Assembly (NCBI RefSeq): GCF_032854445.1
Contig: NC_088307.1
Span: 12,724,017-12,784,016, forward strand
DNA: 60,000 bases
Direction: 5' to 3'
DNA from: Liolophura sinensis
Lineage: Eukaryota > Mollusca > Polyplacophora > Chitonida > Chitonidae
The notes under the pieces were generated by a model. That model searched no databases, had not been told where the DNA came from, and saw nothing but the letters and a program-made list of their open reading frames with translations. Numbering within the stretch: the first letter of the stretch is position 1; each line of letters begins with the position of its first letter. A program made the position numbers and the translations under genes. Shown piece by piece: positions 34,934-47,000 of the stretch.

Positions 34934-35621
34934 ATTCTTGATAGCTATTTGACTGTTCCAGGGTTTAATGAGACCGGATGCTATATTAGGATCGTTTTCG
35001 CAATAAAATCAATTGCGTGAGAGAAAATAGATTAGGCCTTACATGTTTATGAACCCTTTAACGCCACACCTGGGTACAATCTCATCTATGTTTATTCTGT
35101 TAGAATTATTCCGAATAGCTGATGAAGCAAATTTAAGTTGTACGAAATATGTCCCAAACCCGGCCGTTATTTTAACAAATTAGATGAAATGAATCAATCA
35201 TCAGTTCTCAAACATACAAAAATCCATCATTATGCACTATGTTTGCTTTTCAGTTCTAGAAATAATATTTAGTTTGAATCGATTGTCCACACTTCAATTA
35301 ATCAATTCCCTTCGGAAAAATGCATTTTTAGCCCCAAATCTCTGGTATAGCCTTTTTCAAAAAATAAAAAAACCACAACACTTCAGAAAAACTTTTACAA
35401 ATTTAGACGCTTTTGCACTGATAAAGTCATTTTCCCACCTAACTACTTTTCTTGTTAAACCTAAATTCACGTAAACCCTATTCGACGGTGATCAGTTGTG
35501 TGGGAGAAATATACATGTACCCATCCGACTAACGGTCCATCTGGAAACAATCAGATTTGGGTTCGGGCCATTGACCTCACTGACCAGGGAAGGGCCAGCT
35601 ACGGCAAAAAAAGGCTTTCAG

Positions 35622-35670
35622 CCGCTTTATTTATTTATTTGGTGATTTACGCCATATTAACCTACCACAT
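35622..35670 (-). mobile_element. SINE family A, tail fragment
   Basis: tttatttatttatttggtgatttacgccatatt only. Confidence 0.6.
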
Positions 35671-36101
35671 TCTATGTTGTGATGACTTATAAAGGTAACT
35701 TCACATGTAACTTTTCTGTAACAAACAATACAGACTCGGCAATGGATGCAACCATTTTTTTCTCGCAAAAGCACAAATAATTTTCTAATTGCTGGTGCAT
35801 TCTAAAATAACCGGTAATGAATTTTTCACCTTTGTTTTTCGGTCCTAACTGATAAACGGTATGCGAAAATGTTTCTTAATGTAAGAAAATATTTACCTAT
35901 GACAGGTTCCCTCGATGTCCGTCTGATTTTGGATTCCCGTCCACTTGAACCTTTACAACCATATCATACAGAACCAGGACAAATAAACTCTTGTTATTGA
36001 ATTCCTTTCATCATAGATAGATAAACATTCCAAGAAATCAATAATCGTTTTTCTTCCTTTAGCATAGAAATTGCACCGGGGGTTAAAATAACTTATCGAT
36101 C

Positions 36102-36145
36102 AGCTGGGGGGGGGGGGGGGGGGGTTGCGGGGGGGGGGGAGGGGG
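36102..36145. repeat. Poly-G run
   Basis: About 22 G, ttgcg, then nine G and a short G-rich tail; a G-quadruplex candidate and a likely sequencing weak spot. Confidence 0.9.
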
Positions 36146-36749
36146 TGCAAATCAAGTACACTGTGAGAAAGCAGCTAGACATGTTCTGTTATCATCCATA
36201 GGAAACGACACGTAATGAGATGTATTTACTATCTTACATTTTGTTATTTGGAATTCCGTTATCTTCCACAATATCCACTGTAAAACTGTTTTAGTTATAT
36301 CATTTTCAGAATTCCTGTTTTATAGGTGCGCACGTAAGGATCATTACAGATTTGGTTTTCAGCATGGCTTCGGGAAAAACACACAGGTGGTAGCTGCGGA
36401 TTCGTTCACACGGCAATGCTTTAGAATACTTATAAATACATTAACCGAGCTTATTACGGTATATGGCGTTACCCGGTCAAGGCTCGGTCCCATTCGAGAT
36501 CACGCGCCTTTCTACGTGATCTTACGATACCGTAATGGGCACCATCAGTGCAGTGATTTCCCCTCAAGTTTGAGGATAATAGTCGATAAAGGAGTATCAG
36601 ATATTTAATAAGCATTTTCAGACTCCTTGAAATCTGTACCAATGGTATAAAAATCAAGCACCTACATGTATCTGAAATAATCAAAACATCCAAAATAAAA
36701 ATGAACTATTTACTCACCTATTAGCTAAAGAATATTAAAGTTATTTCAC

Positions 36750-37031
36750 ATGGCGGCACCCGCGAAAGACAGCATAAAAGGAGAGATCGAAGAAGTAATC
36801 ACGCATGCCAAGGCAAGCGGTGGCGTTTCTGTAGAGCTGAAGGCAAAGCTGTTCAGCGCTCGTCGTGCGACATATGAGAAAAAAGATATCGCTGCAGCAG
36901 AACCGACTGGATATGGTAAAAGACTTGGATATCAGCTTATGACTTGGGTCACCCATCGTCGAGAACATAGTGAGGAACCCACGATAACTGTTGTTGTATC
37001 CCCTCTGAATTCTGTTATGCAAAATCAAGTG
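36750..37031 (+). pseudogene. RecQ-like helicase N-terminal fragment (single exon)
   Basis: Open frame of 94 codons from ATG, phase 0, ending at a strong donor (CAAGTG|gtaagt). It contains EPTGYGKRLGYQL (helicase motif I, residues 51-63) and TVVVSPLNSVMQNQV (motif Ia, 80-94), the order and spacing of RecQ-type ATPases. The Walker A Lys is kept, but the next residue is Arg instead of Ser/Thr, which should impair Mg-ATP binding. No DEAH/DEVH exon or other helicase exon is recognised downstream on this strand. Probably a truncated copy of a multi-copy helicase gene; a first exon of a gene with a very long intron is less likely. Confidence 0.6.
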
Positions 37032-37654
37032 GTAAGTGTGTAAATATAATTAAATTGCTGTGGTTGAGCTTGAGGACGGACGGAGATGATAATAATACCC
37101 AAGAAAGCCTATAAATAACTCATTGCTGAACACTTCGGTACGTTCGCCATCACGTGTAGTTGTTTACATGAGGCGAAAGTAGCCATCTCACACCAGGTGA
37201 CGTAACCCACGAGCCTCGCTTTCGACGTCGCTGTTGTAAAAACTGTGGTTCCCAAGTATATTGGAGCTGTATTCGGCCCGTGGAACAAGGTGCCACAGCG
37301 TTGTGCGTAGATGTATATATAAACACAGCTTTCACAGCTCATTTGTCTCTCTGTATGCCTTGTGAAAAGAATTGAAATAATCAAGAGCGTGGAGCAAAAA
37401 GCATTTTTATTTCTTCAGCCATAATTTACATTTCTTAATAAACCCTCTGTTTTATGTCAATTTTCTGTTAATGGTCAGAAATATTCGGGAATGACTTCAT
37501 CGATAAATATAATGGGAATGTGGATCCAGTTTAACTCGCCCAATTCGGGCTCCTTCCCAAACAAAGCTGTTTTGACACCCATCACCGTTGACGTCACGAC
37601 AAAGTCAAAACTGGCTCTGTGAAATCGACCCCAGGCTACATAATTTCCGGACTG

Positions 37655-37780
37655 AGCAACGTCTGCAGAAACCTGCGGATGGACGAGGGTTTCCCCCGGG
37701 CTCTGCCCGGTTTCCTCCCACGTTGTATAAGTGAAATATTCTTGAGTACGGCGTAAAACACCGATCAAACAAACAAACCA
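37655..37780 (+). mobile_element. SINE family A, 3' half with deletion
   Basis: gtctgcagaaacctgcggatggac through gggctctgcccggtttcctcccac, then joins directly to gttgtataagtg; the atgctggccgccgtc block is missing. Tail is aaacaaacaaac. Confidence 0.85.
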
Positions 37781-38226
37781 TGTGCATATTGAAATCACAG
37801 TTATCGACGTATCAGTGAAATACTCCTTTATACAACCTGAGCAATCTGAACTGTTAATATTATCTATATAAATATATCCCAGCCGCCAGTTTGTTATCTT
37901 TAACACAGAAACACAATATGAGTCAAACAAAAAACTTTTTTTAACCCAGTCACCTATTCCTAGGTCATGAAGATAGATATATTCGTAAATTTTCGCAACG
38001 TAGATAAGTTATATATTCAGTATCTACCTTTTGTGGCCACAAAGCTCTATTCATACCCTCAGTTCTAACAGCTGTAGCAACGCACTTGTCACAAACCCTC
38101 GATGTTTGCCTACACAATGCTACCAATCTTTACACATCGAAACAGCCCCAGCATCCGAAAAAAACAAAAATGAGAACAGCTACTCTCGCTGTCACCTATA
38201 TTGTTCCACAACAACATCCCAGGTAA

Positions 38227-38280
38227 TAATTTATTTATTTAATTGGTGTTTCACGCCGTACCCAAGAGTATTCATGGGTA
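38227..38280 (-). mobile_element. SINE family A, tail fragment
   Basis: taatttatttatttaattggtgtttcacgccgtacccaagagtattca. Confidence 0.7.
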
Positions 38281-38444
38281 TTAAAGTGGAACCGTTTTCA
38301 GGTTGTGTTCGTGTACCGAGCTCAGCTCATCAACAATCCAACGCTGTGGGTATTATGTTCTAAAAGCATTGCTTAACAAGAAAACCACCTGCAGTGATGT
38401 GGGGTACCCTAGATGCGTTTGGCGTCCATAAACACTGTAAACTT

Positions 38445-38566
38445 ATTACGCCATGAGATGCTTGGGAAAGTTCTCTTCCATAATAATGCTGCATAGCCGT
38501 AGTCGTAGGCCTATAAGAGAAGCCTCCTCCTTAACTGCGGCGTAAAACTCCAATCAAAAAAATACC
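38445..38566 (+). mobile_element. SINE family A, very diverged 3' fragment
   Basis: ccataataatgctgcatagccgtagtcg through gcggcgtaaaactccaatcaaaaaaata. Confidence 0.6.
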
Positions 38567-38787
38567 AGACTCGTAGCACCGTGTTGTATTTTTATAATAA
38601 AATTTCAACAGCAGTTGGGGGTTTGACAAATCCCACAGTTAAGCAGTTTTCATTATTTTCTGCGTAGTTACAATATAAAAGCAAGGTAAAAGTACAGCAT
38701 CCCTCCATGTTTTGTTCGTAAAAATAGCGCTGAAGATGGAACAAACGTAGTACAATATTGCGCATACATATACAAAGATTCTATACA

Positions 38788-38788
38788 G

Positions 38789-38852
<64 letters not shown>

Positions 38853-38900
38853 CCTATTTATTTAATTACTGTTTTACGCAGTTATCAAGAATATCTCACA
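38788..38900 (-). mobile_element. SINE family A tail with expanded (ATTT)n
   Basis: About 17 tandem attt units precede ttaattactgttttacgcagttatcaagaatatctcac. The microsatellite appears to be a hugely lengthened SINE poly(A)-type tail. Confidence 0.7.
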
Positions 38901-39699
38901 GCTAACAGCAGCTGTTTCATCTCTGCTAATGTTATGAAAATGCCCTCGGTCAATTTACCGACTTACGCTTATATTTTCACACTGCCTAGAATAAGACAGG
39001 CGTAATGAATCTTTCACTGCTACAAACTACTGCCGTTGTGCATGTGAAACACAACTGCGTATACAAATAACACATAAGTACTTCCCGGCTTACACATACA
39101 AGCACCTGGCCCCGGGATCACGAAGCCATCTTTCATTAAATTTTTAATCATTAAATTTGGTATACTAATTTCCATTATTTTAGCCGGAATTTATTGTACA
39201 ATAACTTATATTGTCAAGCAAAGTTTGACTTTGTTACATTAGAAGTAACAAGTTTAAAGTGATCTAAAGTTTTGACGTCAATTGGCTCTTTTTGCCTTTT
39301 TTGCAGGAGACCCCTTAACGGTGGCCAGTACCGCAAATGGCTTAACCTAATTACAAGTAAGTCTTAACTGGTTCATTTAGTGAGATCTGTAAGCAGAGCG
39401 TCTTTTTAAATCGATGTTTCCCTGGCATATTCAAGACAGACACCTTGGCAGGTCACAAATGCTCACTCACTGTGGCACTGTGTCATTGCTTGAGTAGTGT
39501 TTCATATATCTGAACTGAACTCAAATTTCCTACCAATTTTGTGCTTGTAGGGACTTCTTTCCTTAGCAAACTTGGAGAGGTAGAGAAGTCATATTTCACG
39601 TTTCCTCAGAACATTAAAATCATTTGTTTGAATTGTTGTTAGTCTTTTGACCATTAACTGGGTAATACGTTCGGATGCATTTTTTGTTTAAAACATAGC

Positions 39700-39832
39700 C
39701 CTGCTGGTTAGAGTGCAAGAGCAACAATATGACCAAGGGTTGCTGTAAGTTCATCCTGGCATCCAACAACCTGCCCGGTTTCCTTTCACCATGATGATAG
39801 CCGCCACCGTATAAGTGAAATATTCTTAACTT
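39700..39832 (+). mobile_element. SINE family A, internally deleted
   Basis: Head ctggttagagtgcaagagcaacaatatgacc, then catccaacaacctgcccggtttcctttcaccatgatgatagccgcc and gtataagtgaaatattctt; tail lost. Confidence 0.7.
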
Positions 39833-40402
39833 AACGTTTAGTACACGACTTTTATAACGATCATGGAACGTTTAGCCCTGACACTTCACCATCTAACATG
39901 CCTGTAGTGTAACACTGACTGAAAATATTTGAAAATCCAAATTACTAGGTTACATGCTTAGTGACCATACTCCAGGTGCAGCAGTTTCTAGATAGCACTG
40001 TGCTGTTAATACGTCAGTGTGTTTGCGTTAGACATGTACAGTGTATGGGCCGTGGTCTCCTTACTGCAACATTTCGTCATAGGTATCCTTTGCAATAGCT
40101 TGGTGAGAGTTAACGGAGTCGTTATTCTGACGTCAGCGAACCTACGGTAATTCAGATAGTACAAGAATTTGCTTTGTGGTTCACACCGGCATTTGAACTG
40201 GAGTCTCTACATCCGAAAATCGGCACTAAACCATCTCAGCCCAATAGAAATTCTTACTAGTTTCCGCCGGTGTAAACAATGAAAATTTGCTCTCGTTGCT
40301 TCAAACGGATATATGGTATTAATCCTCGAATTAAAATTCTGCAAAGGAAACATCATTGCCTCACTGGTATTTTTAAATGGCGCGGGTTTTGTTTTCCTGA
40401 AG

Positions 40403-40528
40403 CCATTACTGACGAACATTCCCACAAGTGCCTTACGGACATGCTGATCATATCGGTGCACATTCCCACAAGTGACTTACAGACATGCTCATCATGTTGG
40501 AGGGCATTCCCACAAGTGACATATAATA
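40403..40528. repeat. Short tandem repeat, three units of about 45 bp
   Basis: acattcccacaagtgacttacagacatgctcatcat with variations. Confidence 0.75.
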
Positions 40529-40757
40529 TTGATGTGGCAGTGTTGTCCAGCTTGTGTCTCAGCACTCTTTAGCTCGAAATGCGCATAGAAAACCTAACAA
40601 AAATATTCACAGAACTTTTCTTACTGTATCTTTGGTGGATCATACTAACACAGGTCTGAATTAAAGACCTACAGCATAAAGAGTAAAACCAGAGAGTAAA
40701 ACCAGTTACCTCAGATAGGGTTTTGGTCTAACGGTTCATGTAAATGCCTAACACATT

Positions 40758-40842
40758 TTTTCCCTCCCACTATGATGCTGGCCGCCGTCGTATAAATGAA
40801 ATATTCTTGAGTAAGGCTTCAAAATACTAATCAAATAAATCT
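40758..40842 (+). mobile_element. SINE family A, 3' fragment
   Basis: ccctcccactatgatgctggccgccgtcgtataaatg to actaatcaaataaat. Lies just downstream of the serine protease poly(A) signal. Confidence 0.8.
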
Positions 40843-40912
40843 AGCGATGTTCTTTCATGGTTGCAAATGAAAAGACCGGTAAAACTTATTCACTTGACAA
40901 TGAAGTCCTGAA

Positions 40913-40918
40913 TTTATT
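40913..40918 (-). terminator. Poly(A) signal AATAAA of the serine protease gene
   Basis: AATAAA on the minus strand begins 10 nt after the stop codon. Very short 3' UTRs are common for small digestive-protease mRNAs, so the position is plausible. Confidence 0.6.
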
Positions 40919-40928
40919 CATACATGTG

Positions 40929-41069
40929 TTACAAGTTTTCGTCAATCCAATCTCGAAAGTAACTTATTCGAGCGAAAACGGAGGGGTAACTACCACTGCA
41001 AGACAGGACACCCCAGGAGGTCAACCCAACGAGTTGTCCATTACAAACCAAAGGACCGCCACTGTCTCC
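40929..41069 (-). CDS. Serine protease exon 6 (catalytic Ser, stop)
   Basis: Acceptor cttctatag. Starts GDSGGPLVCNG, continues LTSWGVLSC and FRDWIDENL, then TAA at 40931-40929. The order and spacing match the end of S1 proteases exactly. Confidence 0.95.
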   Translation of the reverse strand, partial: GDSGGPLVCNGQLVGLTSWGVLSCSGSYPSVFARISYFRDWIDENL

Positions 41070-44000
41070 CTATAGAAGAATGACATGAAATAAAGGGTAT
41101 GGTAAACCAAAAAGGAAAGCTGTTGGGAAATAATCTATATAGTCTGCACGCTTTAATAACAATTGGGTGCTTTACTTTGAGGACGCGAGTTCGACAGATG
41201 ATACTGTCTTTGAAATAACGCTAATTTTATACATTTTTTTTTTTGCTGATTTATTTCTGGATGTATACACTGACTTTTACCACATGGCGCTGGAAGAGAC
41301 GACCTTGTACATTGGCTAAATCTGAGTAATTAATTAAAAACACGAAGACTGTCGTAAAACTACAAGAATAAAAGCATGTTTTCTTGATATAATGGACTGA
41401 TTACGGTATTCAGCCTTAAATTGTAATTCTAAAATGAAAATTCTTAAATACATGTAGACTATGTAGATCAAAATGATACAATGTTGACAGCTGATTGTGT
41501 GCTGTGGTAGCACAAATTTGGCCAAGTTTGAGCAGCCGGCTTCAAATATTTTGTATAAATATAATGCATAAACCCTTTGGACGTACAGAAAAAAATCTCT
41601 TAGCATGAAGAAAAAAGTTTGTCAATTTATACTGGCGCAGCGTACACATGTTACAGGATGTTACAGGATGACCGGCACCTGACAGCGAAAAGTCCGTGGC
41701 CTGTGTCAAGCTTTAACAATTGTGGACCTATACACTCAAAAACTTAATCTGTCAAGTTTAACAGAAAATATTCTGTCAAATTCAACATAATATCCTGTTA
41801 GTTTCATATTATTCTTATGTTGAATAATAGAATGTATGTTATATACAACAGAACAATTTGTTGCAATTGCAGAATACATTCTAGCATCATTCAGCCAATC
41901 ATCGGCGATGCTGTATTGGGCAACACCAGTTTTCTTTTCTGTTTTACCGGCTAGCCTATTCTAAAAATTCCCAATTCCCATCTTTTTGTAGACTTTTCGA
42001 TCAAGTAATTATGTCCGGAACAGGATACTTTTCATTCTGTACAAATTAGATGAGTCTGAATTTTTGATTTTATTTTGGTAACCTCCTGCGACATTGAAAA
42101 AAAAGATATATCCTGTCTATAAAATAACAATTTTGAAATTGGTGTGGCCTTGTTTAACATTCTAAACTGCTAACGGTGTGATCTGGTGTGAAAACTTACA
42201 GAGCAGGCTGACTTCCCGTATTCGTAAATACAGACGTGGTCATTGTTGATCGACGCTTCTTCGATATCAGCCCATCGTGATGTACACTCACTGTTGGAAA
42301 TGACCGGCATGCTAACGTGCTGCAGCGTCGTCGATGTGCTGGCTGAACCTATAGAAAACCGGAAGATAGATTACAGGCTTGAGCAGAGTCATGATCTAAG
42401 TGGCAGGAAAGTATGCGCTGTGAGGAGTATGGAGTAGACTCAAATGACTAGCTTTGTTTCCTATGGTCTCCTTTTACGTCTTTTCCTCCAAAACCTCCCA
42501 TCGAAAAGCGTTCCTGATGCATCCCGTGTACCAACGTGCTATCCACTGGCTATGAGGTTATGTTAACAGAATCCATTGTCTCATTCAGTTTAGCTGACAT
42601 TTTGAGCTTGCGAATCGTGATATGATCCATCAAGTGTTTGACACAAAAGGTAATGATAATGATAATGTCAATGTTGGATAATAATAGCAATTATATGACC
42701 GGCCCCGATAGCACAGTTGGTAGAGCGTCCGCTTCGGGAGCGGTAGATCCAGGGTCAATCCTGGGTAGAGTCACACCTAAGACTTTAAAAGAGGAAGTTG
42801 TAACTTCTTCGCTTGGTGTTCAGCATGAAGGGGATAGTGCAACGACTTGCTGACCCGTATCAGTATAATGGCTCGGGCGGGCGGCTTACTTTCCTTCGGT
42901 AAGGCGTCTCAGTGAAGCAGCACGAGATAAAAGAGCGGTGGAAATCCGTCCTGCAACAAGGAGCTACATCACATACACTCTACGGATTCCGGAGTGAAAA
43001 ATTGTTGTGCATACATAACTTTGGTTAAATATTTCATTTTATATTTTAGCAGTCAGTTTCAAGGAGGGATGACAGGGGAGAGAACCGAAACAAAAATCGG
43101 AGTGATCACCACCGTCATTCATCACCTTGTCATTTATCTGATAAACATTTGAAGGTTTATTATGCACTGTGTTCCATTCGACAGCTTGATTATGTATGTA
43201 TGCATGCTTAAGGTTTTACGTCGTACTTTTTCAGTCACAACCACAAGAAATCATTCAGCGTGTGTGTAAATATTGTGTCTCCCTTTTGGCAGGGCGAGTT
43301 CATGTCGCCAAAGTATTACCGACACTGAAGTATCATGCCGAAGACACCAGACATGACACCACACCCGGACACATTATACTGACACCTGTTTCCTGCTCTA
43401 ACGTCTTATTGCTAGGCGCCAAGCAAGGCATCAACAATTACCATTTTTAATATCTTTGTTATGACCCGTGCTGGTCTGATCACAGTTCGATGCGAACACT
43501 CTAACCGAAGCTCACCCAATTGCTTGGGTGACACGAGTACCACTTTAATAATGCCATTAAAATTTTACGATATGTTCGATATGTTTTCCTAATGCACATG
43601 TCCCTTTGCAATGCATCCCTTTGCTTAAGTCATGGTGTTAGGGGCCGCGTAAATTGCTACTATTTATGCATTTACATGAACAGCTCGAATAAAACCCTGA
43701 CTGAGGTAAGTTGACAGAGACGGTATTTCACTGGTTATGCCTGACCATTTATCAACTACCACACTGTCTGCACTGCTCTGGTTTCACTCTCTATGCTGTG
43801 CATGTTGAATTATATTGTGTCAAGCTCTCGTCATACACGTATAATAGAACCTAATGCATCAGTGGGAATCATATTCTTTCCACAGATCTCATTAGACTTC
43901 TAAGCTAGATTTTGCTTAAACTCCTATTTCACCGGGGCTGCTATACTGTGATCTTACTTCTAGATGAAACAGTTTTAAAAACAAATGATATTCACGCTAG

Positions 44001-47000
44001 TTTAACCATTTGTTGTAATTTGATGAAACCATTTGAGAAGATTGCAAGCGATAAGTGGTGTCTTCACATATAATTTAAAAAGTACAGCATAGAGAGTAAA
44101 ACCAGATCAACGACGACAGTGCGACAGCTCGCAAATGGCCACACGTAACCGGTGAAATACGACTTCTTGTGAATTTACCACGTGGTATAGATTTTCTTTA
44201 TTTAGGTAAAGATATTTAATCTGATCGTGCAAAGTGCAGTATAGTAACATTATGGCAAACCCTGAGCATCTAGATTATGCTCCGCGTCGTGGACGGATAG
44301 ACGCGTCGACAGCCAACAAGTCTTACCACCGAGCCTGCCCCAGCCGCTGATGGAACAGGTTACCCCCGTGAAATCTGGACTAGTACTACTTGTCATTGCG
44401 ATCGTCCGGATGTAGCTGGTAGATGGAAATGAGTGGCTGAATCTGAGGATGGCGATGTCATTTGGAAATCCGGCACCCGTGCTAAAGTGGGGATGCTGGC
44501 AAATATAAAAGGTTACTGTACAACATAGAGACTGGCAAATGGTCACGGATATCATCAGTGTAAAGCGACTGCTTATGTATTTACCTCATTTAAGCTTATA
44601 GTCCAACTATTCACGTATAAGAAAAAAAGGCGAACTATATCACGCGTCACACGTCAAGAATTACTCAAAATGCTGTGTTGTCATCACAATTAATGTAAAA
44701 TACCATGAAAACAGTACAAAGGGGCTAGGTCACTGGGATGTTTATCACACCAGAAGAATCTTGGTTTATAAATGAATATAATATTTTTTAAAAAGTAAAG
44801 CATAGAGAGTAAAACCAGAGAGACGACATCGTGATAGTTGACAAAGGGTCACATATATTACCGGTGAAAATCCAATCCATTTGTCCATTACCTCACTCAG
44901 AGTTTTATTCCAACCGTTGATATAAATGTATTAAAAGTAACAAAACTTAAATAACTCTACCACAATAACTTACGGAGTATTAGGTACGAAAGTACGGCTG
45001 ATATAAAAGCATCACATGGAAGCGAAAAAGGACTTTTGTCACAGCATAAATCAAAACATAACCACTAACAGGAAAATGGAAGGTTTTGTTGTTAGAGCAT
45101 TATTTCAAACCCATTAATGGATGGCAGGGAACATTAAAGATTCCCTTCCACTTGTAGCTTACAGAGCCCTCGTGGCAGAAAGCCATCAATGTCGCTCATT
45201 GTGCAATCAATTTAACGCATGTCACACGTGGAAAAAAATAAACAAATTGTTGTTAAATATAGGTGGCGTCATTTACTTTGGGCATTCCTATTTCTTCCAC
45301 ATGTAAAACTTCCATTTCATGCATCTGTAATACTCATGCCTTTCTATAGGTGAATAAATATTAAAATATAATTCAAATGAAAAAGTAAATATCTGTTGAT
45401 TCTTTATGAATGCATTCAACAGGCGAATATTTTTGAGTGGACTCACTTTTGTCCAGGTTGCAACAGTTCGTGTGACTTCATGTCCACTGGACACCGTTGA
45501 ATCGTGCTCGCCAGCAACAGCTGTGTACGTACCCTGTAGAAGTCAGTCAAAGAAGGACTGATTTATTGACTGATAGATTCAGTGAATGATTGATTAATTG
45601 AAGGTTTGATTGATTCATTTAGAATCTGTGTTCAGTTAGCTCCAGATCCTTCCATGCATTAGACAGATGGGTGATCTTTGTGCATCTATGGTTGAACAAA
45701 ATATTTATTTCCTTAATGATCATGATGCCCCACGAGACAGTGAGACCAAGTGTCTCAGCTGATTTATTTATTTGTTTGATTGGTCTTTCACGCCATCCTC
45801 AAAATTATTTCACTTATACGACGATGGCCAGTATTATGGTGGTTGGAAACCGGGCAGTGCCCTGAGGAAATCCATGACAATCCGCAGATTGCTGGCAGAT
45901 TATGAAGTTTAACATTATGAATTTTAAAAAAGTATGCATTTCATTTGCAACAGTAAAGATGTTTAACACATTATTGGGTGCAGCTTGTTGTGTTCCGGTA
46001 ATTTACCCGAATAGACCCGAATATGCACTTGGATAAGGACCTATACCTAAACCCAAACACACACCTGAATTAGGGTCCAAGACCCAAATACAGACCTGAA
46101 TTAAGGCCCAAGACCCGAATACAAACCTGAATTAGGGTCCAAGATCCGAATACACGCCTAAATTAGGGTCCAATACCCGAATACACACTTGAATTAGGGT
46201 CCAAGACTCGAATGCACAACCATATGAGGATCCACTCAGACCCGAATACACAATTGGATCCTCTCAGACCCGAATACGCACCTAACTAGAGATCCACTTA
46301 GAGCAAAATACATACCTGAATGAGTATCAACTAATACCCGAATACACACCTTGATGGGGATCCACAGACCCTAATTTACACCTGGATGGGAACCACTTAG
46401 ACCCGAATACACACCTGGATGGGGATACACAGATCTGAATATCCACAGACCCGAGTGAAAATTGCTTGAATTTGGCGTTCAAGAACAATCATAGAAACAA
46501 ATATTCCCTGGATACTAAAAGAATTAAGAGTAGACCCGAATATACACCGTATATGGAGATCTACTTAGACCCGAATATACACCTGGATGGGAAACCACTT
46601 TGACCCGAGTATACACCTGAATAGAGATCCACAGACCCGAATATACAGATAGATGAGGATCCACAAACCCGAATACACACCTGAATGAGGATCCATTTAG
46701 ACCCGAACACACACTTGGATGGGATCAACTTAGATCCGAATACATACCTGGGTGGATATGTAATTCGACCTGAATACACACCTGGATGAGGATACAATTA
46801 GCCCCGAACACCTAGATAGCGATTACTTAAGCCCGAGCGTGGGTGTGCACACGCTGGACAGAATAGTCAGATATCCTTCCCGAAACTGGTCAAAGTCTTT
46901 CATTTACTCACAAGATTTAATTTTGACTTTCAGTGGCTAGTACGGGAATTTGCGATATCTCCAAACCCGGAAAATCCTTCACAGTGAATGACACTAAATA

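Larger units (their letters stand above)
34960..36740. other. No gene seen
   Basis: AT-rich unique sequence with one SINE tail and the poly-G run. No counterpart of the serine protease exon 1 was found here. Confidence 0.5.

Noticed and set aside
37475-37930. 151-codon minus-strand frame
   Set aside because: One half is SINE A read backwards, and the rest has a ggtcgatttcacagagc type phrase found in non-coding repeats. No recognisable domain or consistent splice pattern.
42697-42790. tRNA gene
   Set aside because: A- and B-box-like blocks are present, but they are the heads of repeated SINE B copies and continue into a shared non-tRNA body.
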